NCBI GenBank assembly: GCA_937920455.1
Contig: CALETX010000039.1
Location: forward strand, 1 to 6,376
DNA length: 6,376 nucleotides
Origin: an uncultured bacterium
GTDB lineage: Bacteria; Verrucomicrobiota; Kiritimatiellia; UBA8416; CALETX01
Reading direction: 5' to 3'
Both the position numbers and the translations under genes were made by a program. Of this stretch, positions 1 through 6,300 are shown piece by piece. The first letter of the stretch is position 1. Each line of letters begins with the position of its first letter. Under the pieces are notes generated by a model. It saw nothing but the letters and a program-made list of their open reading frames with translations, made no database searches and was not told the DNA's origin.

Positions 1-1547
1 CGCGCAAAACCATCATCGCTAGGCTTCTCTCCAGTAGGGTCCGCGCCACTCGCAAGAAGGGCTTGGCCGTAGTCTTTTTCCCATGTGTAGTAAAGCGGCC
101 GGAAAGAACGGGGCGCGTCGGTTGGCGGAATCGAAGGCGGAGATGGGAAAGCTATTTCGGATTTGCCCTGAGATGCTGCGCTCAACAGGTCCAGTTCTCC
201 CTTGCCGAGCGTTTGCTCGTCCTTTGCGTTGATCGGCCACCAAACTTCCCGCCCGCTGCGAATCCACGAGGCCAGTTTGGCAACATTTTCAGGAGTGTTT
301 GGCCATCCTGACTTCTTGTTTCTCTCGGTGACCCATTCTGGGGCTCGTTGTCCTGCAAGTTTATCTGCAACAGCAGCATTGGTTCCATCCGGCCGCATTG
401 TGTATGGTGTGAAAGCGAAACGTGTGACGTCCGTATATCCAATACCCGTCGCCCCGAATTCAAGGCTTACCGACCAGAGCTGCAGCTTGGCGTCGCTGTT
501 CACCAGCGAGACATCAACAGGATTGGCCATATCTGTCAGCACATGGAGGATATTTCCCTCTCCACCCTCAACAGTTATGGCATGCGAGGGAATGGCGCCA
601 GAGCCCCCGCCTTTTGTGCCGGAAAATATGCGACGTAATCCCACTTGGGTGTTGCGACAGTTCTGCAGATAATAGCACCCAGGCCCTTGAGATGATCCTC
701 GTTCGGTGGCGCCATGATAGAATGCCGCCCCATTGGCGTTGGCAATCCACACTCCAACACCCGGATTTCCGTAGTCAGTTTCTATCATGAGATACACTCG
801 AGTGTTGTTGCCTCCTCCCTTAAAATCAAATTTGGCCTGGCAGTTTTTCTGCCACAGGTCGGGATCGGGCTTTGCAAGATGGATATTGTAATCCGCAAAC
901 GGCCAGTTGCGAGAAAACCACAGGAACAGAGTATTATCTATTCTCGCTGACGCTTCGAATGCCTGTCTTCCCCATCCGTTGACCGCTGCTATGAAGGAGG
1001 AGTCTGCAACATCACACTCGATCTTTCCCACATGCGCGAATAATACTGTGAGGCGCCGTATGGGGCCCCGGCTTGAGTTCCCTCCAGCCAGCCGGACTGA
1101 GGCACTCCTCATTATCGTGATATCGCTCTGGCCTGCTCCAAGAAGTATGGTTCCACGCCCGCCCGTTATCGTTAAGCCATCGGAGACGCACCGGAAATCA
1201 AAAGTGCCCTCAAGGTCCCCCAGATGAATAGCCCCGCCCGCCGGCAGTCGTTCGGCCAAACGCTTGATGGCGCTTTCTATGAGGACCAGGTCTTTGGAGC
1301 TGACTGCATTTGTTCCAACGACGGATCCGACAACTTTAGCCGCGTTTATATACTTCGTGCCATCTTCGAAGGCTTCGAACTGTGCGTCGTTGATAACATT
1401 GCTCAGGGCTATCTGGAGTGATTCGCTGCTTTCGCTGTGAGCTGCCATACCAAACAAGAAGAGCCCGAACAAAACTGCGAACGTCGTTAGTACCGCCGAC
1501 AGGCAGGGAAGTTGATTTCTGTTTTTCTTCATCTTCTTGTTTCTCAT
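1..1547 (-). CDS. Secreted beta-helix / pectate-lyase-like protein, 3' end cut by window edge
   Basis: Reading the minus strand from ATG at 1547 gives 515 codons with no stop up to the left edge, so the gene is partial at its C-terminus. Residues 1-38 form a signal peptide: a basic n-region (RNKKMKKNR), a hydrophobic stretch (about 13-36) and a likely cleavage near AHS|ES, so the product is exported. Residues about 100-380 are rich in short beta-strand segments with Gly and Asn turns (for example GLTITGGRGTILLG), compatible with a right-handed parallel beta-helix. A Pro-rich linker (about 469-479) follows. Residues 501-507 read GADPTGE and are followed by a PSDDG segment, which resembles the opening of the pectate-lyase superfamily domain (Pfam PF12708 type, usually GAxPTGxxDDT). 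That domain would lie almost entirely outside the window. An in-frame ATG at 1568 has no ribosome binding site; 1547 has AAGGAG just upstream. The exact activity and substrate are unknown. The frame is secure; the fold is an inference from composition and the GADPTG motif. Confidence 0.85.
   Translation of the reverse strand, partial: MRNKKMKKNRNQLPCLSAVLTTFAVLFGLFLFGMAAHSESSESLQIALSNVINDAQFEAFEDGTKYINAAKVVGSVVGTNAVSSKDLVLIESAIKRLAERLPAGGAIHLGDLEGTFDFRCVSDGLTITGGRGTILLGAGQSDITIMRSASVRLAGGNSSRGPIRRLTVLFAHVGKIECDVADSSFIAAVNGWGRQAFEASARIDNTLFLWFSRNWPFADYNIHLAKPDPDLWQKNCQAKFDFKGGGNNTRVYLMIETDYGNPGVGVWIANANGAAFYHGATERGSSQGPGCYYLQNCRNTQVGLRRIFSGTKGGGSGAIPSHAITVEGGEGNILHVLTDMANPVDVSLVNSDAKLQLWSVSLEFGATGIGYTDVTRFAFTPYTMRPDGTNAAVADKLAGQRAPEWVTERNKKSGWPNTPENVAKLASWIRSGREVWWPINAKDEQTLGKGELDLLSAASQGKSEIAFPSPPSIPPTDAPRSFRPLYYTWEKDYGQALLASGADPTGEKPSDDGFA
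580..595. repeat. 16-bp exact repeat, copy 1 (in beta-helix gene)
   Basis: The 16 bases GCATGCGAGGGAATGG here recur exactly at 5078-5093, in the same orientation. On the coding strand both copies are read in the same frame and encode IPSHA (from residue 319 of the beta-helix protein and residue 270 of the regulator). No further similarity extends on either side. Confidence 0.6.
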
Positions 1548-1550
1548 TCT

Positions 1551-1556
1551 CTCCTT
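1551..1556 (-). promoter_or_regulatory. Ribosome binding site of the beta-helix gene
   Basis: AAGGAG on the minus strand lies 3 bases before ATG 1547. The spacing is short, but the sequence is the best Shine-Dalgarno match nearby and favours 1547 over the in-frame ATGs at 1568 (no Shine-Dalgarno) and 1532 (only a weak AAGAAG). Confidence 0.6.
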
Positions 1557-1577
1557 TCTCGGTTCCATGATCACAGG

Positions 1578-1604
1578 TTTGAACACCTTTCTGCTTTTGA
1601 ACAC
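1578..1604. repeat. 9-bp direct repeat in the leader of the beta-helix gene
   Basis: TTTGAACAC occurs exactly at 1578-1586 and again at 1596-1604, start-to-start distance 18 bp. On the coding (minus) strand it reads GTGTTCAAA twice, 31 to 57 bases before the start codon. The GTGTT part is shared with the arms of the palindrome in front of the regulator, so this could be a secondary protein-binding site. It could equally be chance; there is no experimental or comparative support in the window. Confidence 0.4.
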
Positions 1605-1674
1605 ATCGTTACAGACGTGCTGGCATGGGTTAGCCGGTGGAAGAAAACCCTGGCTGTACAACCTCACTCGTTTC

Positions 1675-4572
1675 TTATCGCGCGACGAATATTGTTCCTC
1701 TCGTTCTCATTGCTACTTCCAGCACTAGTTCATTATTGACGACAGACACTTTCCCTCTTGTCCCTGCGGGCATAGACAGGCTGCCAGGACTGCCTGAAAG
1801 CGTTCCACCGCTCACACGGACCAGAACGTATGATCCTTCCTCCAAACCGCCGAAGTTCCGGATCGTTATGGGCACGGAGTTCAGGTTTACGTTCGCATTT
1901 GAAACAACAAGTTTATCGCTGATGCGAGATACGGAATCCAGATCGAATACCATAGATGACTCACTCGTAAATGTAACTGATCCGCCAGAGCCAGTAATCG
2001 TCAGATGTCCAGGTGCGGCTGAACATGCCGGATCCATTTCGCCATGTATGATCAGAGTTTTGTTGAGAAGGCTGATGCTGCCATCTCCTCCGAGGCTACC
2101 CACATCCAATGTCGTTTGTGCGTTAATCGCCAGTGTGGCTCCATAGCCGACGAACAAATCATTTGTCTGACCCAGAGTTGAGCTGTTGTTGAGCTGCAGC
2201 ACGCCTTCGGTTATGGTGATCGGTCCCTTCAGTGTGCTTGAGTTATTGGCGCCAAGATAGAGCGTGGAACCCCCTGCCTTGGTGAGGCCATGAACAGTAG
2301 TGATGATCCCATTGAAGGTATTATTGCCGCCAACAACCCAGATGATCGCTTCTGCATCAGGGAAACTGAAGTTACAGGTGTGCGTCTTGTTGTTGCCTGA
2401 CAGAACGAGTCCGCCGCTTGTTACCGTCACTGTGTATGCCGAACCGCTGAGCCCATATGTTTTCAATGCGTTGACAGTTGGACTGTTGTTCAGGGTCAGA
2501 TCCGCTGTCTGGTCCACGTTGTCGGCGGGAACTGGAGGATCGTTCAGCGCCGAGGCGCCCTTGCGCGTGTACACTCCGTTGGTTGTAACCCCGATTTCGC
2601 CCAGACTGTCCGTGGCGCTGCTGTATTTGAGAAAGTCCCGCGTGTCTAGCGCGATCATCCATGGTGGCATAAGACCATTGGTCAGAGGAGGAGAAGCCAA
2701 ACGCACCCGCATAGCGCCGCCTCCGCCGCCCATACCCACAGCACTGAGAGTTGCCCGGCCGATCCGACTCAGGTTTGTTGCTTCCAGGAAATACCGGGAC
2801 GTACCACCACCATCCAAAAATTGCACTGCAGAGCCCTGCCTGAAATGTATCACTTCGACTCTTTCAGTATAGGTGTTGTTTTTGCCCGCTAAGCATTGCA
2901 GAGTGCCACCGTTAAGAGAAACTGGAGAGGAGTCGCCCCAGCGTCCATGTCCACCATTACTCCCCCTGTAATTCCCTCCAAAATTTTCGTCGAGAACAAT
3001 CCCCGCTCCTGCGTAGAGCAAGTAATTGGTGAACTGAGCGCTGCCGTCCCAGAATGTTCCGTTAGTATGGGCCGCGCCTATGCCGCCTCCAGCCCGAATC
3101 TCCACAAGGCCAGAACCAAAAGGCATGCCTCCAGTCCGACCGATTGAAAGCAGACCGCGGTTCTTAACGATGGTCCCGCCAGTATAGTTATTGTTATTTC
3201 CGACATGAAGACGGAAGATGTAAGTGTTGCCTGGCGATCCCTCAATGCTGACGCGCCTGTCGCCAGTCAGCAAATTATCGTTTAGTGTGTAGTTGCCGAA
3301 CTGAAGTGTGCCGATATAAGGCCACGCTCCCTGGGCCGAGCCGCCGAACTGATACTCTGTTCCGTAAGGGGTGATAACGCCTGTGTAAAGAGCTCCTGCC
3401 GTGCCGCCAATCAGCAGGTTAGGCATATTCAGCCCTGACGGACTCAGATCAATGTCAGCGTCTGTTGAGGCATCAATGCCAAGGATACCGCATGAGGAAG
3501 GATCTATACGAAGCAGGTCAGAGCTGCCTAAAGTGAAGCGGACTGAAAGATAGCCGCCGGTTTGGATGAGGGTTTTTGCCGCCGCCGCGTTAGACGAACC
3601 CAGAGCAGATGCTGTGGTGAAGCCAACGGGTCCAGCCCCTGTGGCAATTTCAAATCCATTTGAATAAGCGCTGTTGTTTGCGGTGACTAAGAGTGTCTTT
3701 CCGCTTCGGTTTCTCAAAATAAGCCGATTGGTCAATCCAACGTCCGTTGTGACGGCTCCACTGAGATTGAACCCGAAAGCGTTGCCTGCAAAGCTCAAAA
3801 GACATATCTCTCTTGAATCAGAAGCGCTGCCACCCAGGCGAATCATCCCGTTCGATGCCACTACCATAAAGCCGCCGTTGCCGCCACCGAGATAATCCTC
3901 AAGGTAAAGTGTAGTATGTCCGGGCCCTTCCAAAGAAACCGTCTTGCCTACCGCAAGGCCAGCGTCAGTATTGCCCGATTGATGCGTCTGAATGATGCCG
4001 ACGCCCCGAATAATGAAATCCTGGTCAATGCCGGTTCCCGTTGCAGTTGTATTGGCTGTGTATCTGAATCTGCCGCATTTGGCAGTGGAGACACCGCTCA
4101 AAATAACGGCATTGGTGCCAAGGTGACAAAGATCGCCATTCGCAAGAGCCGGCGGGCTGAAGATTATCATTCCATTGGTGCTTATTACTGCCCCGCCAAA
4201 TGACCATTGTTTGCGGCCTGCGAACTCGACTGCTCCTCCCATCCCCTGAGTCACAATGCATGTGCCAATGATGTCTGCGGCGTTTGTGAAGATGAAATAA
4301 TTAGCCGGACTCGTATTTTCAATCCTTATGGATCCAGGCGCAATTGTGCTCGGAATAGTTATATTGTACTTTCCTGCAGGCGTGCCGAACGTGCAATCAT
4401 CCCCATCCTGATATGTCGTTCTGTCGCCAGTCCAGTTGGCCGTAGTAAAGTCCCAGACACCTGACGTCGTGTTCCACGTAATGTTTCCAGACCAGATATA
4501 TTCTGGCAATGCAAGATATGCGATGAAAAACCAGACTGTCGGGGTTGCCCAGAATGCGCGTTTTGCAATCAT
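1675..4572 (-). CDS. Exported autotransporter-associated beta-strand repeat protein
   Basis: A 965-residue protein. The N-terminus (MIAKRAFWATPTVWFFIAYL) looks like a signal peptide with a hydrophobic core at about 7-27, though no clean AxA cleavage site is visible. Mature sequence opens with ITWNTTSGVWDFTTANW, the W-x-x-x-x-G-x-W-D-x-x-x-x-N-W pattern usual at the start of autotransporter-associated beta-strand proteins. Recognisable repeat units are at about 461-500 (NYTGGTIVKNRGLLSIG) and 761-800 (GLTKAGGSTLYLGANNSS, then GVLQLNNSSTLG). Residues about 852-953 form the usual closing module (DKLVVSNANVNL, then GSYVLVRVSGGTLSG, then NNELVLEV). The whole chain is rich in Gly, Asn, Thr and Ser, as expected of a beta-solenoid. 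No autotransporter barrel, PEP-CTERM, LPXTG-type or type IX sorting signal is seen; the protein ends in a short basic tail (AMRTRGTIFVAR). A poly-Gly patch lies at 613-620. ATG 4572 has an ideal AAGGAG. Likely role is extracellular or surface-bound; the specific function is unknown. Confidence 0.9.
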   Translation of the reverse strand: MIAKRAFWATPTVWFFIAYLALPEYIWSGNITWNTTSGVWDFTTANWTGDRTTYQDGDDCTFGTPAGKYNITIPSTIAPGSIRIENTSPANYFIFTNAADIIGTCIVTQGMGGAVEFAGRKQWSFGGAVISTNGMIIFSPPALANGDLCHLGTNAVILSGVSTAKCGRFRYTANTTATGTGIDQDFIIRGVGIIQTHQSGNTDAGLAVGKTVSLEGPGHTTLYLEDYLGGGNGGFMVVASNGMIRLGGSASDSREICLLSFAGNAFGFNLSGAVTTDVGLTNRLILRNRSGKTLLVTANNSAYSNGFEIATGAGPVGFTTASALGSSNAAAAKTLIQTGGYLSVRFTLGSSDLLRIDPSSCGILGIDASTDADIDLSPSGLNMPNLLIGGTAGALYTGVITPYGTEYQFGGSAQGAWPYIGTLQFGNYTLNDNLLTGDRRVSIEGSPGNTYIFRLHVGNNNNYTGGTIVKNRGLLSIGRTGGMPFGSGLVEIRAGGGIGAAHTNGTFWDGSAQFTNYLLYAGAGIVLDENFGGNYRGSNGGHGRWGDSSPVSLNGGTLQCLAGKNNTYTERVEVIHFRQGSAVQFLDGGGTSRYFLEATNLSRIGRATLSAVGMGGGGGAMRVRLASPPLTNGLMPPWMIALDTRDFLKYSSATDSLGEIGVTTNGVYTRKGASALNDPPVPADNVDQTADLTLNNSPTVNALKTYGLSGSAYTVTVTSGGLVLSGNNKTHTCNFSFPDAEAIIWVVGGNNTFNGIITTVHGLTKAGGSTLYLGANNSSTLKGPITITEGVLQLNNSSTLGQTNDLFVGYGATLAINAQTTLDVGSLGGDGSISLLNKTLIIHGEMDPACSAAPGHLTITGSGGSVTFTSESSMVFDLDSVSRISDKLVVSNANVNLNSVPITIRNFGGLEEGSYVLVRVSGGTLSGSPGSLSMPAGTRGKVSVVNNELVLEVAMRTRGTIFVAR

Positions 4573-4581
4573 GGCATGCCG

Positions 4582-4587
4582 CTCCTT
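4582..4587 (-). promoter_or_regulatory. Ribosome binding site of the repeat-protein gene
   Basis: AAGGAG on the minus strand with 9 bases to ATG 4572, near-optimal spacing. It fixes the start codon and excludes the out-of-frame ATG at 4577. Confidence 0.8.
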
Positions 4588-4589
4588 AT

Positions 4590-4613
4590 GATCGCTTCAC
4601 CCCCGGCGATCGC
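4590..4613 (-). repeat. Small inverted repeat just before the Shine-Dalgarno
   Basis: On the minus strand GATCGC, then 10 bases (CGGGGGTGAA), then GCGATC, ending 2 bases before AAGGAG of the repeat-protein gene. The first arm lies inside the octamer palindrome GCGATCGC (4606-4613). In RNA this gives a 6-bp stem with a 10-base loop; there is no following U tract, so it is not a terminator. It might modulate translation or processing between the regulator and the repeat-protein gene, or be incidental. Confidence 0.4.
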
Positions 4614-4647
4614 TTGCCCGTTTTAGTGCTGATGCCCCCATTTTGAC

Positions 4648-5898
4648 TTACATGGCTGCTCCTTCCTGCACTGTCAAGGATACCTTTGCAGTTGTTACAG
4701 ATGGTCGAGGAGGCAAATCCGTGCCGTTTGAACTCCCTCGGCGAGCGGGGCCAGTTGTGTTGCGTATTAGCAACCTTGGTTGGAGGCGAGTCTCGTGCAC
4801 AAAAGCGGATGTGCTGTTGAAAAGCAGAAATGTCGCGAGTCGAACTGCTGAGGCTGCAACCTGCTCCAGAGGAAGTCCAACGGTGGTTATGTGTGCACCA
4901 CGGAATTGATAGTCATCATCGAAACCCGAAACCGATACTTCCTGGGGAATTCTCAGGCCCATGTCCCGCAGAATTTCGATGGTCATGGCAGCCATGCGAT
5001 CGTTCGCTGCCACAAGAGCGGTGACCGTGCTCACATGAAGGTCTATTTCACGCCTCAAAAGATCTCGTACATTCGTTGCATGCGAGGGAATGGTCACAAC
5101 AGACGGTTCTTGTGGCAGTGCCCGTTGGAGGGCCTCTAGCCTCTCTTGTGACCAGCCGTGATCACTCCAGCCTAGGAAGCATACGCGCGAGTGTCCCAGT
5201 TCCATAAGATGGCGCGCCAGAAGTCGCATTCCTGCTGCAGAATCCACCGTTACGCGATGAACCATCAGCCCGGGATAGGAATCCGAATACACCTGAATAA
5301 GAGGAACGCCCATGAGCGCTAGAGTCTCGGAGATTTCCTTAATCTGTGCGCCGTGCCAATGACCACCAATACCGATAACGGCATTTACAGAATGGTCGCC
5401 CACAGCTTCTATCACGGGGTGAGCACGCGTTTGATTTCCATTTGCGGGCACCGTGAACAACTGGCATCTGCCGTCCAGTGAGTGGATCTCATATTCGGCG
5501 CCGCGCAGGAGGCGGTCAAAGCAAACGTTCTGAAGGGATGCGTCGCGCGGGTACTCGTGACATGCGACGCCTATACAAGCGCCATTCAACTTTGACTGAG
5601 AAACAATTTCTGCTGTGCTGTCGGTCAGAAAAGTTTTGCTATTGGAAAGCGAAGAAGACGGCGGTTCGCACACAAACACACCTTTACCGGGGACTCGTCG
5701 TACCCATCCTTCCATTTCGAGCAACTGGATTGCGTGCATAACTGTGCTTATGCTGGCTTTATGTTGAATTACCAGACGCCTGACTGTTGGCAATCTTTCC
5801 CCCGACTTGAGCCTTTTTAGTCTGATTGCGTCCTTGAGCCAGCCAGCAAGGGACACGTATTTTTTTTGATAGGAATATCCGAGTTTCTCCATCGTCAT
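4648..5898 (-). CDS. Chimeric GntR (winged HTH) / LacI-type sensor transcriptional regulator
   Basis: A 416-residue DNA-binding regulator of the AraR architecture (GntR-type reader head, LacI/ribose-binding-protein-type effector domain). Numbering from ATG 5898: residues 12-79 are the winged HTH (LKSGERLPTVRRL, then SISTVMHAIQLLEMEGWVRR and PGKGVFV). A linker follows (about 80-102), then the sensor (103-383) with hallmark LacI segments: VTVDSAAG at 216-223, HLMELGHSRV at 230-239, ANDRMA at 298-303, GFDDD at 325-329, ITTV at 337-340 and RLLIRNTTG near 375-383. A 33-residue Ser/Pro/Thr-rich tail has no match I recognise. The family usually binds a sugar that alters operator affinity; the ligand cannot be read from sequence. 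Start choice: the frame can be extended to a GTG at 5982 with a weak AGGTG before it, but the added 28 residues are not GntR-like and their codons contain the operator-like palindrome and candidate promoter, so ATG 5898 (or ATG 5892) is preferred. It precedes the repeat-protein gene by 75 bases and probably heads the operon. Confidence 0.9.
   Translation of the reverse strand: MTMEKLGYSYQKKYVSLAGWLKDAIRLKRLKSGERLPTVRRLVIQHKASISTVMHAIQLLEMEGWVRRVPGKGVFVCEPPSSSLSNSKTFLTDSTAEIVSQSKLNGACIGVACHEYPRDASLQNVCFDRLLRGAEYEIHSLDGRCQLFTVPANGNQTRAHPVIEAVGDHSVNAVIGIGGHWHGAQIKEISETLALMGVPLIQVYSDSYPGLMVHRVTVDSAAGMRLLARHLMELGHSRVCFLGWSDHGWSQERLEALQRALPQEPSVVTIPSHATNVRDLLRREIDLHVSTVTALVAANDRMAAMTIEILRDMGLRIPQEVSVSGFDDDYQFRGAHITTVGLPLEQVAASAVRLATFLLFNSTSAFVHETRLQPRLLIRNTTGPARRGSSNGTDLPPRPSVTTAKVSLTVQEGAAM
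5078..5093. repeat. 16-bp exact repeat, copy 2 (in regulator gene)
   Basis: Second copy of the repeat at 580-595. It lies in the sensor domain of the regulator (segment VVTIPSHATN). The match ends sharply at both sides, so it is not part of a longer duplication. Confidence 0.6.
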
Positions 5899-5903
5899 GC
5901 TAC

Positions 5904-5929
5904 CAGTGTTACGCAATTGCGAAACACTG
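5904..5929. promoter_or_regulatory. 26-bp near-perfect palindrome, probable operator
   Basis: The site is CAGTGTT, one base, CGCAATTGCG, one base, AACACTG. Of 13 symmetric pairs 12 are complementary; only the 8th pair (5911 with 5922) fails. It sits 5 bases before the regulator's likely ATG (5898) and overlaps both elements of the candidate promoter. Such symmetry is what a dimeric GntR-headed repressor would bind, so autoregulation is the natural reading. That this regulator is the ligand of the site is inferred from position only. Confidence 0.75.
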
Positions 5930-5942
5930 TCAACATTTTTTT
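5906..5942 (-). promoter_or_regulatory. Candidate promoter of the regulator gene
   Basis: On the minus strand a consensus -35 TTGACA (5933-5928) is preceded by an A7 tract (5942-5936) and followed after 16 bases by TAACAC (5911-5906), a poor -10 with 3 of 6 consensus bases. Transcription would then start at or next to ATG 5898, which lacks a clear Shine-Dalgarno, implying a leaderless or nearly leaderless message. The strong -35 and A-tract support it; the weak -10 is the main doubt. Confidence 0.45.
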
Positions 5943-6300
5943 GCACCCGTCGAACCAGAAAAACCGCCGTCGTCCTCGCCACTCTCGGACACCTGAAACC
6001 ACAGTCGTGCCACGATCAATCAATCAAACCTGTCCAGAGATGACCGGCAACCCACTTTGGCGAAGCAAAATGCACCGTAAGACTCTCCTTGCTCGAGCTA
6101 CACAAAACGAGTGCGGATAACCCTAGATTTTGTTGTCGAAACAGCGCCGCCGACAACGCGCGAAAAGCAACACGTTTCCTGTCAATGTATTAAAACCATG
6201 GACTTTCCCTATTTTTTTAGATGAAGCCTTGCAATCATAGTTGGCGATTGGGAGAGGAAGGGTGCTGAGATGGTGAACGTTGGCGCCAGGCGCTGACTCG
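5943..6300. other. Non-coding stretch upstream of the regulator
   Basis: Apart from the possible GTG-initiated extension of the regulator (to 5982), I find no convincing gene on either strand: open frames are short and have unlikely composition. Contents seen: a triple ATCA run near 6017-6028, an inverted repeat at 6132-6157, a second minus-strand TTGACA at 6186-6181 with no -10 at the right distance, and a T7 run around 6212-6218. No intrinsic terminator with a U tract is visible for the gene ending at 6301. Confidence 0.5.
6132..6157. repeat. 7-bp inverted repeat with 12-base loop
   Basis: GTTGTCG (6132-6138) and CGACAAC (6151-6157) are perfect complements around a GC-rich 12-base spacer. 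Neither side is followed by a T-run in the direction of transcription (minus strand continues AAAAT; plus strand continues GCGCG), so it is not a standard terminator. It may be a protein-binding site or a stable RNA hairpin in a long leader. Confidence 0.4.

Larger units (their letters stand above)
1548..1674. other. Intergenic leader between repeat protein and beta-helix gene
   Basis: These 127 bases separate two co-directional genes. I see no hairpin followed by a T-run on the minus strand, so no intrinsic terminator, and no convincing -35/-10 pair. An imperfect stem (GGTTAGCC against GGCT and AACC with a 4-base bulge, about 1649-1684) exists but is not followed by a U tract. Read-through from the repeat-protein gene is therefore plausible. 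Confidence 0.5.

Noticed and set aside
202..672. Plus-strand open frame of 156 codons
   Set aside because: It lies wholly antisense to the long uninterrupted beta-helix frame on the minus strand, has no clear ribosome binding site, and its product shows no recognisable domain.
1649..1684. Possible terminator after the repeat-protein gene
   Set aside because: The stem is interrupted by a 4-base bulge and there is no T-run after it on the minus strand.
2300..2872. Plus-strand open frame of 190 codons
   Set aside because: Antisense shadow of the repeat-protein gene; low-complexity Pro/Leu/Val composition and no family resemblance.
4606..4613. GCGATCGC octamer (the HIP1 sequence abundant in cyanobacteria)
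   Set aside because: I noticed only this one copy and the genes are not cyanobacterial in type, so it carries no lineage information here.
5866..6120. Plus-strand open frame of 84 codons
   Set aside because: It overlaps the regulator start and its palindrome, and has unlikely composition and no ribosome binding site.
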